From the NCBI GenBank assembly GCA_022709775.1, contig JAKLIE010000114.1, positions 1 to 6,430 on the forward strand: 6,430 nt of DNA. The letters run 5' to 3'. Within the stretch, counting starts at the first letter, position 1. Each line of letters begins with the position of its first letter. This DNA is from Pseudomonadota bacterium (GTDB lineage: Bacteria > Pseudomonadota > Gammaproteobacteria > Burkholderiales > Casimicrobiaceae). The translations under genes were made by a program, and so were the position numbers. Of the stretch, positions 1 through 6,430 are shown one piece after another. The notes under the pieces are model-generated. The model saw only the letters and a program-made list of their open reading frames with translations, did no database searches and had not been told where the DNA came from.

Positions 1-7
1 GCGGCAT
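1..7 (-). CDS. Start of the gene downstream of hyfB (only ATG CCG C visible)
   Basis: On the minus strand an AGGAGG Shine-Dalgarno core (complement of 17-22) is followed after 9 nt by ATG at 7-5. The reading frame then leaves the window after two codons. In hydrogenase-4-like clusters the gene after hyfB is usually hyfC, a membrane subunit related to NuoH, so hyfC is the natural guess. The product cannot be read from two codons. A competing start is the ATG at 143-141, which overlaps the hyfB stop as ATGA and stays open to the left edge in another frame. Its translation is just the GC repeat (proline, glycine and arginine rich), so I prefer the start at 7. Confidence 0.35.
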
Positions 8-13
8 CGCGCA

Positions 14-33
14 CCCCCTCCTGAAGGAGGGGG
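14..33 (-). promoter_or_regulatory. Perfect hairpin over the Shine-Dalgarno of the left-edge gene
   Basis: Bases 14-21 (ccccctcc) and 26-33 (ggaggggg) are perfect inverted complements around a 4-nt loop, giving an 8-bp stem of six G-C and two A-T pairs per arm overall mix, dominated by G-C. In minus-strand RNA the 3' arm contains the only good ribosome binding site for the ATG at 7-5. A folded stem would hide that site. No run of T follows on either strand, so it is not a classical intrinsic terminator. The hairpin is directly visible; a role in translational control or coupling is inference. Confidence 0.5.
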
Positions 34-110
34 CGAGCGCCCGGAAAACGTCCCCCCGGCGCTCGCGCTGCGAGCTTCCCCCCGGGGGGCAGCGCGCCCT
101 TGGGGCGGCC
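33..110. repeat. GC-rich intergenic palindromic repeat
   Basis: The spacer between hyfB and the next gene is built of nested inverted repeats. GCGAGCGCC (33-41) pairs with GGCGCTCGC (58-66). GCTCGC (61-66) pairs with GCGAGC (70-75) around a 3-nt loop. CCCCCC (52-57) can pair with GGGGGG (84-89), and 78-89 is itself a perfect C6G6 palindrome. CGCCC (95-99) pairs with GGGCG (103-107). The pattern resembles the short C/G-block palindromes scattered between genes in many Burkholderiales genomes; that comparison is from memory. The edges are approximate. It may fold in the transcript and affect mRNA stability or expression of the distal genes. Confidence 0.5.
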
Positions 111-139
111 CGGCGGGCGCGCGGACGGCCGTTCGGCGC

Positions 140-2137
140 TCATCTCACGAGGAACAGCAGTGCGAGCAGCGTGACGAAGCTGTAGGTCAGGTAGACCGAG
201 ATGCGCCCCTGCTGGATCAGGCCGACGAAACGGGCGGCGAGCTCGGCGGCGCGCGCGACCGGCGCGTAGATCCAGTGCCACCACGGATCGCCGGCGTCGA
301 CCCGGTAACGCGGCTTCGCGTCGAACGGCGTCGGCAGCTCGCGCTCGATCCGGAAGAAGGGCTCGAACACCTGGCGCACCGGTTGGCCGAAGCCCTCGGC
401 GGTGTCCTGCATGCGCGGCGTCTGCAGCGGGTAGCCGCAGTCCCACGGGTCGGCGCGGCGCACGCGGCCGTGGTAGTAGCGGTGGACCACCTGCATCGTC
501 ACCAGAACGACCGCGACGATGACGACGAGCACGATCAGCGGGCTGTAGCTCGACCGGTCCTCGCCGAACGGCGCGAGCATGAGCCAGTTGCCCGCCGCCT
601 CGCCGACCGGCGATCCGACGAGCAGCACGTTCACCGGATCGAGCGCGTGGATCACGACGCCGGGGAAGATGCCGAGCAGCACGCAGCCCGCGGCGAGCAG
701 CGACAGCGCGAGGCGCTCGTGCCTGCCGGCATCCTTCGCGTAGGCGAGGTTCGCCTCGCGCGGGCGCCCGAGGAAGATGACGCCGTAGAACTTGACCATC
801 ACGTAGGCGGCGAGCGCCGCCGCGAGCACGAGTGCGGCCGCGGCGATCGGCACCAGCATGTTCACGAAGGACTGGGGCAGCGTAGGGGTGAACAGGAACG
901 CCTGCAGCAGCAGCCACTCCGAGACGAAGCCGTTGAGCGGCGGCAGGCCCGCGATCGCGAGCGTGCCGACGAGCGCCAGCCACGCGACCCACGGCATCCG
1001 GTGGATGAGGCCGCCCAGCCTGCCCAGGCTGCGCTCGTGCGTCGCGTGAAGCACCGCGCCGGTCGCGAGGAACAGCAGGCTCTTGAAGAACGCGTGGTTG
1101 AGCGCGTGGTAGAGCACGGCCGTCAGCGCGATCGCCGCGAGTACAGGCTTGCCGTAGGCCTTGAACAGGATCGCGAGCCCGATGCCCGCGACGATGATGC
1201 CGATGTTCTCGATCGACGAGTAGGCGAGCAGCCGCTTCATGTCGGTCTGCGCCGCGGCGAAGATCACGCCGAAGAGCGCCGTGACGAGCCCGAACGCGAG
1301 CGCGACCACGCCCCACCACCAGAGCTGCAGCTGCAGCAGGTCGAACGCGACGCGCAGGAGCCCGTAGATCGCGGTCTTCAGCATCACGCCGCTCATCAGC
1401 GCGGAGACGGGCGACGGCGCGGCCGGGTGCGCCTCGGGCAGCCACACGTGCAGCGGCAGGAGGCCCGCCTTCGCGCCGAAGCCGAACAGTGCGAGGAAGA
1501 ACCCGATCGACGCCCATGCCGGCGACAGCTCCGCGGCGCGCATCCCGGCGAACGTGTAGTCGCCGGTGCCGCCCTGGAGCACGCCGAAGCAGAGCAGGAT
1601 GCCGATGGCGCCGACGTGCGCGATCAGCAGGTAGAGGAAACCGGCGCGGCGGATCTCGGGGATCCGGTGCTCGGTCGTGACCAGGAAGTACGACGCGAGC
1701 GCCATCGATTCCCAGGCGACCATGAACGCGTAGGCGTCGTCCGCGACGAGCACGAGCGCCATCGAGGCGAGGAACACGTGGTACTGGAAGCAGATGAGCC
1801 CGGGCGGCGTGCCCTCGCTCGACCGGAAGTAGCCGGCGGAGAACAGCGAGATCGCGGCGCTCACCGCACCGAGCAGGACGAGGAAGAACGCCGAGAGCGC
1901 GTCGATGCGCAGGTGGAACGGCAGGTCGGGCAGCCCGAACGGCAGGACGACCGCGTTCGCCGGCGCGCCGATCGCGAGGAACGCGACGACGGCGAGCGCG
2001 ATGCCGACGCCGGCGCCCGCCGGGAACAGGACGCGGCTCACGAACCGGAGCTTGCGCAGGCCTGCGATGCCCAGCGCGCCGATCCCGAGCCACGCCGCGA
2101 CCGCGACGAGGACGAGCGAGATCGCGTCGGTAGGCAT
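140..2137 (-). CDS. hyfB: HyfB-type antiporter-like membrane subunit (hydrogenase-4 component B family)
   Basis: An inner-membrane subunit of 665 aa from the family of NuoL/M/N, HycC/HyfB and Mrp antiporters. These are proton-translocating modules of complex I and group 4 hydrogenases. The protein is hydrophobic throughout, with many transmembrane segments. The central proton-antiporter domain spans roughly residues 115-420. It includes Glu143 (AWESM), Lys223 (GAKAG), His230, the PEAHPAAPSPVSALMSG stretch (234-250), Lys254, His348 and Lys352, and Glu407 (GFVSEW). The C-terminal region, with RADPWDCGYP (561-570), TPRMQ (573-577) and a last hydrophobic segment (648-664), is typical of HyfB/HycC and absent from NuoM. 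The length is close to E. coli HyfB (about 672). The ATG at 2137 precedes a hydrophobic first segment but has no strong ribosome binding site. It lies 51 nt after metG on the same strand with no evident terminator, so cotranscription is likely. Catalytic subunits are not in the window, so hydrogenase activity cannot be asserted. Confidence 0.88.
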   Translation of the reverse strand: MPTDAISLVLVAVAAWLGIGALGIAGLRKLRFVSRVLFPAGAGVGIALAVVAFLAIGAPANAVVLPFGLPDLPFHLRIDALSAFFLVLLGAVSAAISLFSAGYFRSSEGTPPGLICFQYHVFLASMALVLVADDAYAFMVAWESMALASYFLVTTEHRIPEIRRAGFLYLLIAHVGAIGILLCFGVLQGGTGDYTFAGMRAAELSPAWASIGFFLALFGFGAKAGLLPLHVWLPEAHPAAPSPVSALMSGVMLKTAIYGLLRVAFDLLQLQLWWWGVVALAFGLVTALFGVIFAAAQTDMKRLLAYSSIENIGIIVAGIGLAILFKAYGKPVLAAIALTAVLYHALNHAFFKSLLFLATGAVLHATHERSLGRLGGLIHRMPWVAWLALVGTLAIAGLPPLNGFVSEWLLLQAFLFTPTLPQSFVNMLVPIAAAALVLAAALAAYVMVKFYGVIFLGRPREANLAYAKDAGRHERLALSLLAAGCVLLGIFPGVVIHALDPVNVLLVGSPVGEAAGNWLMLAPFGEDRSSYSPLIVLVVIVAVVLVTMQVVHRYYHGRVRRADPWDCGYPLQTPRMQDTAEGFGQPVRQVFEPFFRIERELPTPFDAKPRYRVDAGDPWWHWIYAPVARAAELAARFVGLIQQGRISVYLTYSFVTLLALLFLVR

Positions 2138-2188
2138 CGGCGGCCCGCGGTCAGGCCTTGATCGCGCGCCGCACCCGGCCCGGGGCGC

Positions 2189-4288
2189 TCACTTGACGCG
2201 CATCCCGGGCTCCGCGCCGGCATCGGGAGCGAGCAGGTAGATGCCTGGCCCCTCGCCGGAGGCGGCGAGGATCATCCCCTCGGACAGGCCGAACTTCATC
2301 TTGCGCGGCGCGAGGTTCGCGACCATGGGCGTCAGGCGCCCGACCAGCGTCGCCGGGTCGTAGGCGGACTTGATGCCGGCGAACACGGTGCGCCGGCGGC
2401 CGTCGCCCGCGTCGAGCGTCAGCTTGAGCAGCTTCTCCGCGCCCTCGACGTGCTCGGCCGCGACGATGCGCGCGATGCGCAGCTCGACCTTCGCGAACTC
2501 GTCGATCGAGATCGTTCCGCCGGGCGCGGCAGCGGGCGCCGCGACGGCGGCGGGGGGGGGCGGCGCGGCCGGCGCCGGCTTCGCCGGCGCAGCCTCCGGC
2601 GCGAGCAGCGCGTCGATCTGCTTCGGGTCGATGCGGGTCATCAGGTGCTCGTAGGTTCCGATGCGGGGGAGGGCGGCGTCGAGGTCGGACCACGCGAGCG
2701 CCCGACCGAGGCCGAGGAAGTCCGCGGCCTTGCGCGTCGTCGCGGGCAGGATCGGGGCCAGGAACACCGAGAGATTCCTGAACCCGACGATGCAGTCGCT
2801 GCAGACGCGGTGGAGCGCGTCGCGCCGCGACGGATCCCTGGCGAGGAGCCACGGCTGCTTCTCGTCGAAGTAGCGGTTGATGTGGTCGGCGAGCTCCATG
2901 ACCCGGCGGATCGCCTTGCCGAACTCGCGGCCGTCCAGCGCCGCCGCGATGTCGTCCGCAGCGTCGCCCGCGAGCGTCGACCACCATCGCGCGCGCTGCC
3001 CGTCGTCCTTCGCGAGGTGCCCGTCGAAGTGCTTCGACAGGAACGTCGCCGCCCGGCTCGCGATGTTCACGTACTTGCCGACGAGGTCGCTGTTGACGCG
3101 CGCGACGAAGTCGTCGGGATTGAAGTCGATGTCCTCGACCTTGTCGTTGAGCTTGGCGGCGATGTAGTAGCGCAGCCACTCGGGATTCATGCCGAGCGCG
3201 AGGTACTTCTGCGGCGACACGCCGGTGCCGCGCGACTTCGACATCTTCTCGCCGGACGCGGTGATGAAACCGTGCACGAACACGTTCGACGGCGTCTTGC
3301 GGCCGGAGAAGTGCAGCATCGCCGGCCAGAACAGCGTGTGGAAATAGACGATGTCCTTGCCGATGAAGTGGTACTGCTCGACCGACGGGTCGGCGAGGAA
3401 CTCGTCGAACGTGCGCGTCTCGTGCGGGTACGCGCGCCGCGCCGCGCCCGAGTCGAAGTGCTTCTTCAGCGCGGCGAGGTAACCGATCGGCGCGTCGAGC
3501 CACACGTAGAAGTACTTCCCCTTCGTGTCGGGGATCGGGATGCCGAAGTAGGGCGCGTCGCGCGAGATGTCCCAGTCCGAGAGCTTCCCGTCGCCCAGCC
3601 ACTCGCGCACCTTGTTGTAGACCTCGGGCTGCAGGCTGTGGCCCTCGACCGGTGCGGCGGTCCAGCGGCGCAGGAACGCGACGACCTCGGGCGCGGAGAG
3701 CCGGAAGAACAGGTGCTCGGACGCGCGCATCTCCGGCGTGGCGCCCGTGATCGCCGAGGTGGGGTTCCTGAGGTCGGTGGGCGCGTAGGTCGAGCCGCAG
3801 TTCTCGCAGGCGTCGCCGAACTGGTCCTTCGCGCCGCACTTCGGGCACTCGCCCTTGATGTAGCGGTCGGGCAGGAACATGCCCTTCACCGGGTCGTAGA
3901 ACTGCTCGATCGTGCGCGACTCGACGAGGCTCGGCGTGCGGTCGCGCAGCGCGCGGTAGATCGACTGCGCGAGCTCGGTGTTCTCGGGCGAGTGCGTCGA
4001 GTGCGTCGTGTCGAAGCTGATCAGGTAGCGGGCCCAGTCCTCGCGGTGCGAGGCGCCCACGCGCTCGATGAGCTGCTCGGGCGTGATGCCCTCGCCCTCG
4101 GCCTTCAGCATGATCGGCGCGCCGTGGGTGTCGTCCGCGCACACGAAGTGCACCTCGGCGCCTCGCATCCGCTGGAACCGCACCCAGATGTCGGCCTGGA
4201 TGTACTCCATGATGTGGCCGATGTGGAACGGACCGTTCGCGTACGGCAGGGCCGTGGTGACGAACAGCGTCCGGCGGGCGGCGGGCAT
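2189..4288 (-). CDS. metG: Methionyl-tRNA synthetase (MetG), long form with C-terminal tRNA-binding domain
   Basis: A cytoplasmic class I synthetase that joins methionine to tRNA-Met using ATP; 699 aa, the usual length for the dimeric bacterial form. The catalytic Rossmann fold begins with [15 protein letters not shown], with HIGH at 22-25. The connective insert carries one zinc knuckle, Cys148, Cys151, Cys161 and Cys164, matching the E. coli type. The KMSKS loop is exact at 348-352. The helical anticodon-binding domain spans about 390-550. A low-complexity Ala/Pro linker (about 564-590) leads to an EMAP-II-like tRNA-binding and dimerisation domain (about 594-699). The ATG at 4288 has AAGGT (complement of 4294-4298) 5 nt upstream and gives the normal family N-terminus. 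The minus-strand frame stays open far upstream across apbC and dcd, but that part is antisense and not part of the gene. It is transcribed divergently from apbC, and hyfB follows after 51 nt. Confidence 0.98.
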   Translation of the reverse strand: MPAARRTLFVTTALPYANGPFHIGHIMEYIQADIWVRFQRMRGAEVHFVCADDTHGAPIMLKAEGEGITPEQLIERVGASHREDWARYLISFDTTHSTHSPENTELAQSIYRALRDRTPSLVESRTIEQFYDPVKGMFLPDRYIKGECPKCGAKDQFGDACENCGSTYAPTDLRNPTSAITGATPEMRASEHLFFRLSAPEVVAFLRRWTAAPVEGHSLQPEVYNKVREWLGDGKLSDWDISRDAPYFGIPIPDTKGKYFYVWLDAPIGYLAALKKHFDSGAARRAYPHETRTFDEFLADPSVEQYHFIGKDIVYFHTLFWPAMLHFSGRKTPSNVFVHGFITASGEKMSKSRGTGVSPQKYLALGMNPEWLRYYIAAKLNDKVEDIDFNPDDFVARVNSDLVGKYVNIASRAATFLSKHFDGHLAKDDGQRARWWSTLAGDAADDIAAALDGREFGKAIRRVMELADHINRYFDEKQPWLLARDPSRRDALHRVCSDCIVGFRNLSVFLAPILPATTRKAADFLGLGRALAWSDLDAALPRIGTYEHLMTRIDPKQIDALLAPEAAPAKPAPAAPPPPAAVAAPAAAPGGTISIDEFAKVELRIARIVAAEHVEGAEKLLKLTLDAGDGRRRTVFAGIKSAYDPATLVGRLTPMVANLAPRKMKFGLSEGMILAASGEGPGIYLLAPDAGAEPGMRVK
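2552..2560. repeat. Nine-base G/C homopolymer inside metG
   Basis: Nine consecutive G on the plus strand (C on the coding strand) encode Pro577-Pro579, preceded by Pro576 (ccg), in the flexible Ala/Pro linker between the anticodon-binding domain and the C-terminal tRNA-binding domain. A length change of one base would frameshift away the last 120 or so residues while leaving the catalytic and anticodon-binding domains intact. The tract is directly visible; slippage is only a possibility. Confidence 0.85.
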
Positions 4289-4322
4289 CGAAGACCTTGC
4301 GAAGAACGGGGGGATGCGCCCG

Positions 4323-4328
4323 ATTCTA
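4323..4328 (-). promoter_or_regulatory. Probable -10 box of the metG promoter (TAGAAT)
   Basis: Minus-strand TAGAAT, preceded by GC, matches the sigma-70 -10 consensus TATAAT at five of six bases. It sits 34 nt before the metG ATG, which would leave a leader of about 28 nt. No convincing -35 hexamer is found 16-18 nt further upstream. This is one of the few AT-rich spots in a GC-rich gap, which supports the call. Confidence 0.45.
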
Positions 4329-4372
4329 GCAAAGCGTTCGCCATCGGCCCCGGGACGACCCGGAGGATCGGC

Positions 4373-4378
4373 TAGAAT
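4373..4378 (+). promoter_or_regulatory. Probable -10 box of the apbC promoter (TAGAAT)
   Basis: Plus-strand TAGAAT, again preceded by GC, matches five of six -10 consensus bases. It lies 51 nt before the apbC ATG and implies a leader of roughly 45 nt. The -35 region expected near 4350-4355 has no good consensus match. It mirrors the metG box: GCTAGAAT at 4371-4378 is the exact inverse of ATTCTAGC at 4323-4330. The two promoters would therefore point away from each other with overlapping -35 regions. Confidence 0.45.
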
Positions 4379-4429
4379 GTTCGTCCACCGCAACGACGCC
4401 CGGGGCCCCTCGCGCGGGTCCATCTCCCC

Positions 4430-5518
4430 ATGCCGATCGCAGAAGCAGACGTCCAGACCCGCCTCAAGGGCCTCACCGATCCCAACACCGGACGCGACTT
4501 CGTGTCCGGGAAGGCGGTGAGGAAAGTCTCGGTGTCCGGCGCGGACGTCGTCGTCGACATCGTCCTGGGCTACCCGTCGAAGAGTCAGCACGAGTCGATC
4601 CGCCGCCTGGTCGCCGACGCCGTGGCGGCGATCCCGGGCGCCGGCCGCGTCACCGTCGGCGTCGGGCAGAAGATCACGTCGCACGCGGTCCAGCGCGGCG
4701 TGAAGCTCGTGCCGGGCGTCAAGAACATCGTCGCCGTCGCGAGCGGGAAGGGCGGCGTAGGCAAGTCGACGACGGCCGTCAACCTCGCGCTCGCGCTCGC
4801 GTCCGAGGGCGCGACCGTCGGCGTGCTCGATGCCGACATCTACGGGCCGTCGCAGCCGATGATGCTCGGCATCTCCGGGCGCCCCGAGTCGAAGGACGGC
4901 AAGACGCTCGAGCCGCTCGAGGCGTACGGGCTGCAGGCGATGTCGATCGGCTTCCTGATCGACCCCGACACGCCGATGGTGTGGCGCGGGCCGATGGTCA
5001 CGCAGGCGCTCGAGCAGCTCCTCAAGGACACGAACTGGCGCGAGGTCGACTACCTCGTCGTCGACATGCCGCCGGGCACCGGCGACATCCAGCTCACGCT
5101 CTCGCAGAAGGTGCCGGTCACCGGCGCGGTGATCGTGACCACGCCGCAGGACATCGCGCTGCTCGACGCCCGCAAGGGGCTCAAGATGTTCGAGAAGGTC
5201 GGCGTGCCGATCGTCGGCATCGTCGAGAACATGGCGATCCACGTCTGCTCGAAGTGCGGCCATGCCGAGCACATCTTCGGCGAGGGCGGCGGCGAGCGCA
5301 TGTGCCGCGAGTACGGCGTGCCGTTCCTCGGGAGCCTTCCGCTCGACATCCGCATCCGCGAGCAGGCCGACTCGGGACGCCCGACCGTCGTTGCCGACCC
5401 GGACGGCGCGGTCGCTCAGACCTACCGCGCGATCGCCCGCAAGGTCGCGGTCGCGGTCGCGCAGAAGGCCGAGGACTTCTCGTCGAAGTTCCCGAGCATC
5501 GTCGTCCAGAACACGTGA
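4430..5518 (+). CDS. apbC: Iron-sulfur cluster carrier ATPase ApbC (Mrp/NBP35 family)
   Basis: A cytoplasmic P-loop ATPase that binds a [4Fe-4S] cluster and transfers it to apoproteins; 362 aa, the usual length. The N-terminus (about 1-85) is a MIP18/DUF59-type domain, as in most proteobacterial Mrp proteins. The ParA/MinD-like ATPase domain follows, with the deviant Walker [11 protein letters not shown] (105-114), LDADIYGPS (133-141), the Walker B and switch segment VDMPPGTGD (211-219), and ENMA (266-269). The cluster-binding CxxC is Cys273 and Cys276 (HVCSKCGH). The ATG at 4430 is the only plausible start, because an in-frame TAG lies at 4373-4375 with no start codon between. The ribosome binding site is poor: ATCTCCCC directly precedes the ATG. 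The gene diverges from metG, and dcd follows on the same strand after 168 nt. Nothing in the sequence is truncated or atypical. Confidence 0.97.
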   Translation: MPIAEADVQTRLKGLTDPNTGRDFVSGKAVRKVSVSGADVVVDIVLGYPSKSQHESIRRLVADAVAAIPGAGRVTVGVGQKITSHAVQRGVKLVPGVKNIVAVASGKGGVGKSTTAVNLALALASEGATVGVLDADIYGPSQPMMLGISGRPESKDGKTLEPLEAYGLQAMSIGFLIDPDTPMVWRGPMVTQALEQLLKDTNWREVDYLVVDMPPGTGDIQLTLSQKVPVTGAVIVTTPQDIALLDARKGLKMFEKVGVPIVGIVENMAIHVCSKCGHAEHIFGEGGGERMCREYGVPFLGSLPLDIRIREQADSGRPTVVADPDGAVAQTYRAIARKVAVAVAQKAEDFSSKFPSIVVQNT

Positions 5519-5550
5519 TCGGGAAGCTTCGGCGACGCCCTCACCGCGTT

Positions 5551-5566
5551 GGAGCGGACGCGCTCC
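5551..5566. other. Small hairpin in the apbC-dcd spacer
   Basis: GGAGCG (5551-5556) and CGCTCC (5561-5566) form a perfect 6-bp stem with a 4-nt GACG loop, 32 nt after the apbC stop. No T tract follows, so it is a weak candidate for termination or RNA processing. The rest of the 168-nt spacer is GC-rich and has only a 9-bp direct repeat, GGCGCCCGG at 5592-5600 and 5632-5640. I see no clear promoter for dcd in it. Confidence 0.3.
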
Positions 5567-5648
5567 GCGCGCCGCTCGACGCGCCAAGGGCGGCGCCCGG
5601 ATCGGGAGAGGACGCGCGCCGTTCGCACGCAGGCGCCCGGGCCGCTGA

Positions 5649-5690
5649 ATGAGCGCCAACGACAGAGCACAACGGGGCCTGCTGACGTGA
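5649..5690 (+). CDS. Possible 13-codon upstream ORF overlapping the dcd start
   Basis: ATG at 5649-5651 opens a 13-codon frame reading [13 protein letters not shown] and ending with TGA at 5688-5690. That stop overlaps the dcd GTG start as GTGA. This layout is typical of translational coupling and could help a gene with a weak start signal. The short ORF has no good ribosome binding site of its own and no recognisable peptide family. It could equally be a chance reading frame. Confidence 0.2.
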   Translation: MSANDRAQRGLLT

Positions 5691-6247
5691 TCAAGTCCGA
5701 CAAGTGGATCCGCCGGATGGCGGCGACCGGGATGATCGAGCCGTTCGAACCGGGCCAGGTGCGCAGCGTCGACGGCCGGCGCATCGTCTCGTACGGCACC
5801 TCGAGCTACGGCTACGACATCCGCTGCTCCGAGGAATTCAAGATCTTCACGAACATCAACTCGACGATCGTCGACCCGAAGGACTTCGACGAGAAGTCCT
5901 TCGTCGACTTCAAGGGCCCGGTCTGCATCATCCCGCCCAACTCGTTCGCGCTCGCGCGCACCGTCGAGTACTTCCGCATCCCCCGCAACGTGCTGACGAT
6001 CTGCCTCGGCAAGAGCACCTACGCGCGCTGCGGCATCATCGTCAACGTCACGCCGTTCGAGCCCGAATGGGAGGGCTACGTGACGCTGGAATTCTCGAAC
6101 ACGACGCCGCTGCCCGCGAAGATCTACGCGAACGAGGGCGTCGCGCAGGTGATCTTCTTCGAGTCCGACGAAGTCTGCGAGACCTCGTACAAGGACCGCG
6201 GCGGCAAGTACCAGGGACAGCAGGGCGTCACGCTCCCGAAGATCTGA
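5687..6247 (+). CDS. dcd: dCTP deaminase (Dcd)
   Basis: A cytoplasmic enzyme of the trimeric dUTPase-like fold that deaminates dCTP to dUTP and ammonia, feeding dUMP and dTTP synthesis. The protein is 186 aa (family about 188) and complete. Visible signatures are [11 protein letters not shown] at the N-terminus, [12 protein letters not shown] (35-46), [10 protein letters not shown] (81-90), GKSTYARCG (108-116) with Ser110 and Arg114, VTLEFSN (132-138) with Glu135, and [12 protein letters not shown] at the end. By alignment from memory, Ser110, Arg114 and Glu135 match E. coli Ser111, Arg115 and catalytic Glu138. GTG at 5687 is chosen as start because it places IKSDKW at residue 2, as in relatives. 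The in-frame ATG at 5549 would add 46 Arg-rich residues unlike any Dcd. Only a weak CGGGG (5673-5677) serves as ribosome binding site. It is on the same strand as apbC, an order I recall from other betaproteobacteria. Confidence 0.95.
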   Translation: MIKSDKWIRRMAATGMIEPFEPGQVRSVDGRRIVSYGTSSYGYDIRCSEEFKIFTNINSTIVDPKDFDEKSFVDFKGPVCIIPPNSFALARTVEYFRIPRNVLTICLGKSTYARCGIIVNVTPFEPEWEGYVTLEFSNTTPLPAKIYANEGVAQVIFFESDEVCETSYKDRGGKYQGQQGVTLPKI

Positions 6248-6352
6248 CGGCGCGGGTCGGCCGCCGGCGGTGACGCGGTGGAGACCCGTGCGCCGAGGCT
6301 CGCCGGATCCGAGCGTCGTCGGTCTCGCTGGCGCCGGATGGAGCCCCAACCC

Positions 6353-6359
6353 GGAGGAG
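6353..6359 (+). promoter_or_regulatory. Strong ribosome binding site for the right-edge gene
   Basis: GGAGGAG lies 7 nt before the ATG at 6367. It is the best plus-strand Shine-Dalgarno in the window and is the main reason to call a gene there. The rest of the spacer from 6248 shows a CGGATCCG palindrome (6304-6311) inside a GCTCG/CGAGC inverted repeat (6299-6303 and 6310-6314), and no clear terminator or promoter. Confidence 0.6.
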
Positions 6360-6366
6360 CGGGCCG

Positions 6367-6430
6367 ATGAGCCGGGAAATCTCGAAGCGCGGCTCGATCG
6401 CGATCATCGCGTCCTGCCAGGTCATGGCGA
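6367..6430 (+). CDS. N-terminus of an unidentified protein, truncated by the right edge
   Basis: Twenty-one codons are visible, from ATG at 6367 to the window end: [18 protein letters not shown] followed by Val-Met-Ala. The short basic start followed by a hydrophobic run ([12 protein letters not shown]) looks like the beginning of a membrane segment. The CQVMA end faintly recalls the first helix of some major facilitator transporters (CQVLAxSLWFS), but this is far too little sequence to assign a family. It lies on the same strand as dcd, 119 nt downstream, and has its own strong ribosome binding site. Confidence 0.5.
   Translation, partial: MSREISKRGSIAIIASCQVMA

Noticed and set aside
1..143. 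ORF starting at ATG 143 with an ATGA overlap of the hyfB stop.
   Set aside because: It translates through the palindromic repeat into Pro/Gly/Arg-rich sequence unlike any Hyf subunit. The ATG at 7 has a proper ribosome binding site in a different frame.
275..2161. 628-aa plus-strand open frame opposite hyfB.
   Set aside because: Its composition is Arg, Glu, Asp and His rich with no domain, as expected from the complement of a GC-rich membrane protein gene; the minus strand clearly encodes HyfB.
2151..4142. 663-aa minus-strand open frame overlapping metG in another frame.
   Set aside because: Its product is Arg/Ala-rich and resembles nothing; it is an out-of-frame reading of metG.
2450..4375. 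641-aa plus-strand open frame opposite metG.
   Set aside because: Same kind of GC-driven shadow; the opposite strand has intact HIGH, KMSKS and zinc motifs of MetG.
5551..5566. Intrinsic terminator after apbC.
   Set aside because: The stem is only 6 bp and no T run follows on either strand, so only a hairpin of unknown role is reported.
5549..5686. 46-residue N-terminal extension of Dcd from ATG 5549.
   Set aside because: Dcd homologues begin at or next to IKSDKW; the extension is Arg-rich spacer sequence containing a hairpin.
4289..6349. Minus-strand frame upstream of metG stays open across apbC and dcd, giving an apparent 1386-aa protein.
   Set aside because: Only the part from 4288 down is MetG. 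The rest is antisense to two well-recognised genes, is Arg/Asp/Leu-rich without any family, and is explained by high GC removing stop codons.
1..6430. Search by eye for tRNA genes, riboswitches, CRISPR repeats, transposases, attachment sites and phage genes.
   Set aside because: None seen. All spacers are 170 nt or less and GC-rich, without cloverleaf, array or terminal inverted repeat patterns beyond those listed.

Overview
The window is very GC-rich, with third codon positions almost all G or C. It carries a compact housekeeping block whose proteins and gene order (metG diverging from apbC, then dcd) look like a betaproteobacterium, most likely Burkholderiales. That placement rests on remembered similarity of MetG, ApbC and Dcd and on a GC palindromic repeat of a kind I associate with that order. 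No search was run.

Layout. Minus strand, right to left: metG (methionyl-tRNA synthetase, 4288 to 2189), then after 51 nt an hyfB-type membrane subunit (2137 to 140). A roughly 130-nt spacer with a palindromic repeat follows, then a ribosome-binding-site hairpin and the first few bases of another minus-strand gene leaving the left edge. Plus strand: apbC/mrp (4430-5518), a 168-nt GC-rich spacer, dcd (5687-6247), a 119-nt spacer, and the first 21 codons of an unidentified gene running off the right edge. The 141-nt metG/apbC gap holds two back-to-back TAGAAT boxes, which probably serve the two divergent units.

Functions. MetG charges tRNA-Met, ApbC carries iron-sulfur clusters to apoproteins, and Dcd deaminates dCTP on the route to dTTP. 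HyfB is an antiporter-like proton-channel subunit of a complex I-related assembly (hydrogenase-4 or an energy-converting hydrogenase-related complex). The other subunits, if present, must lie beyond the left edge. The four main genes are intact and ordinary for their families. I see no RNA gene, CRISPR array, transposase or prophage gene. Nothing here clearly qualifies as an undescribed system. The most interesting parts are the HyfB-type gene behind metG, the hairpin over the next gene's ribosome binding site, and the non-ATG start of dcd overlapping a tiny upstream ORF.
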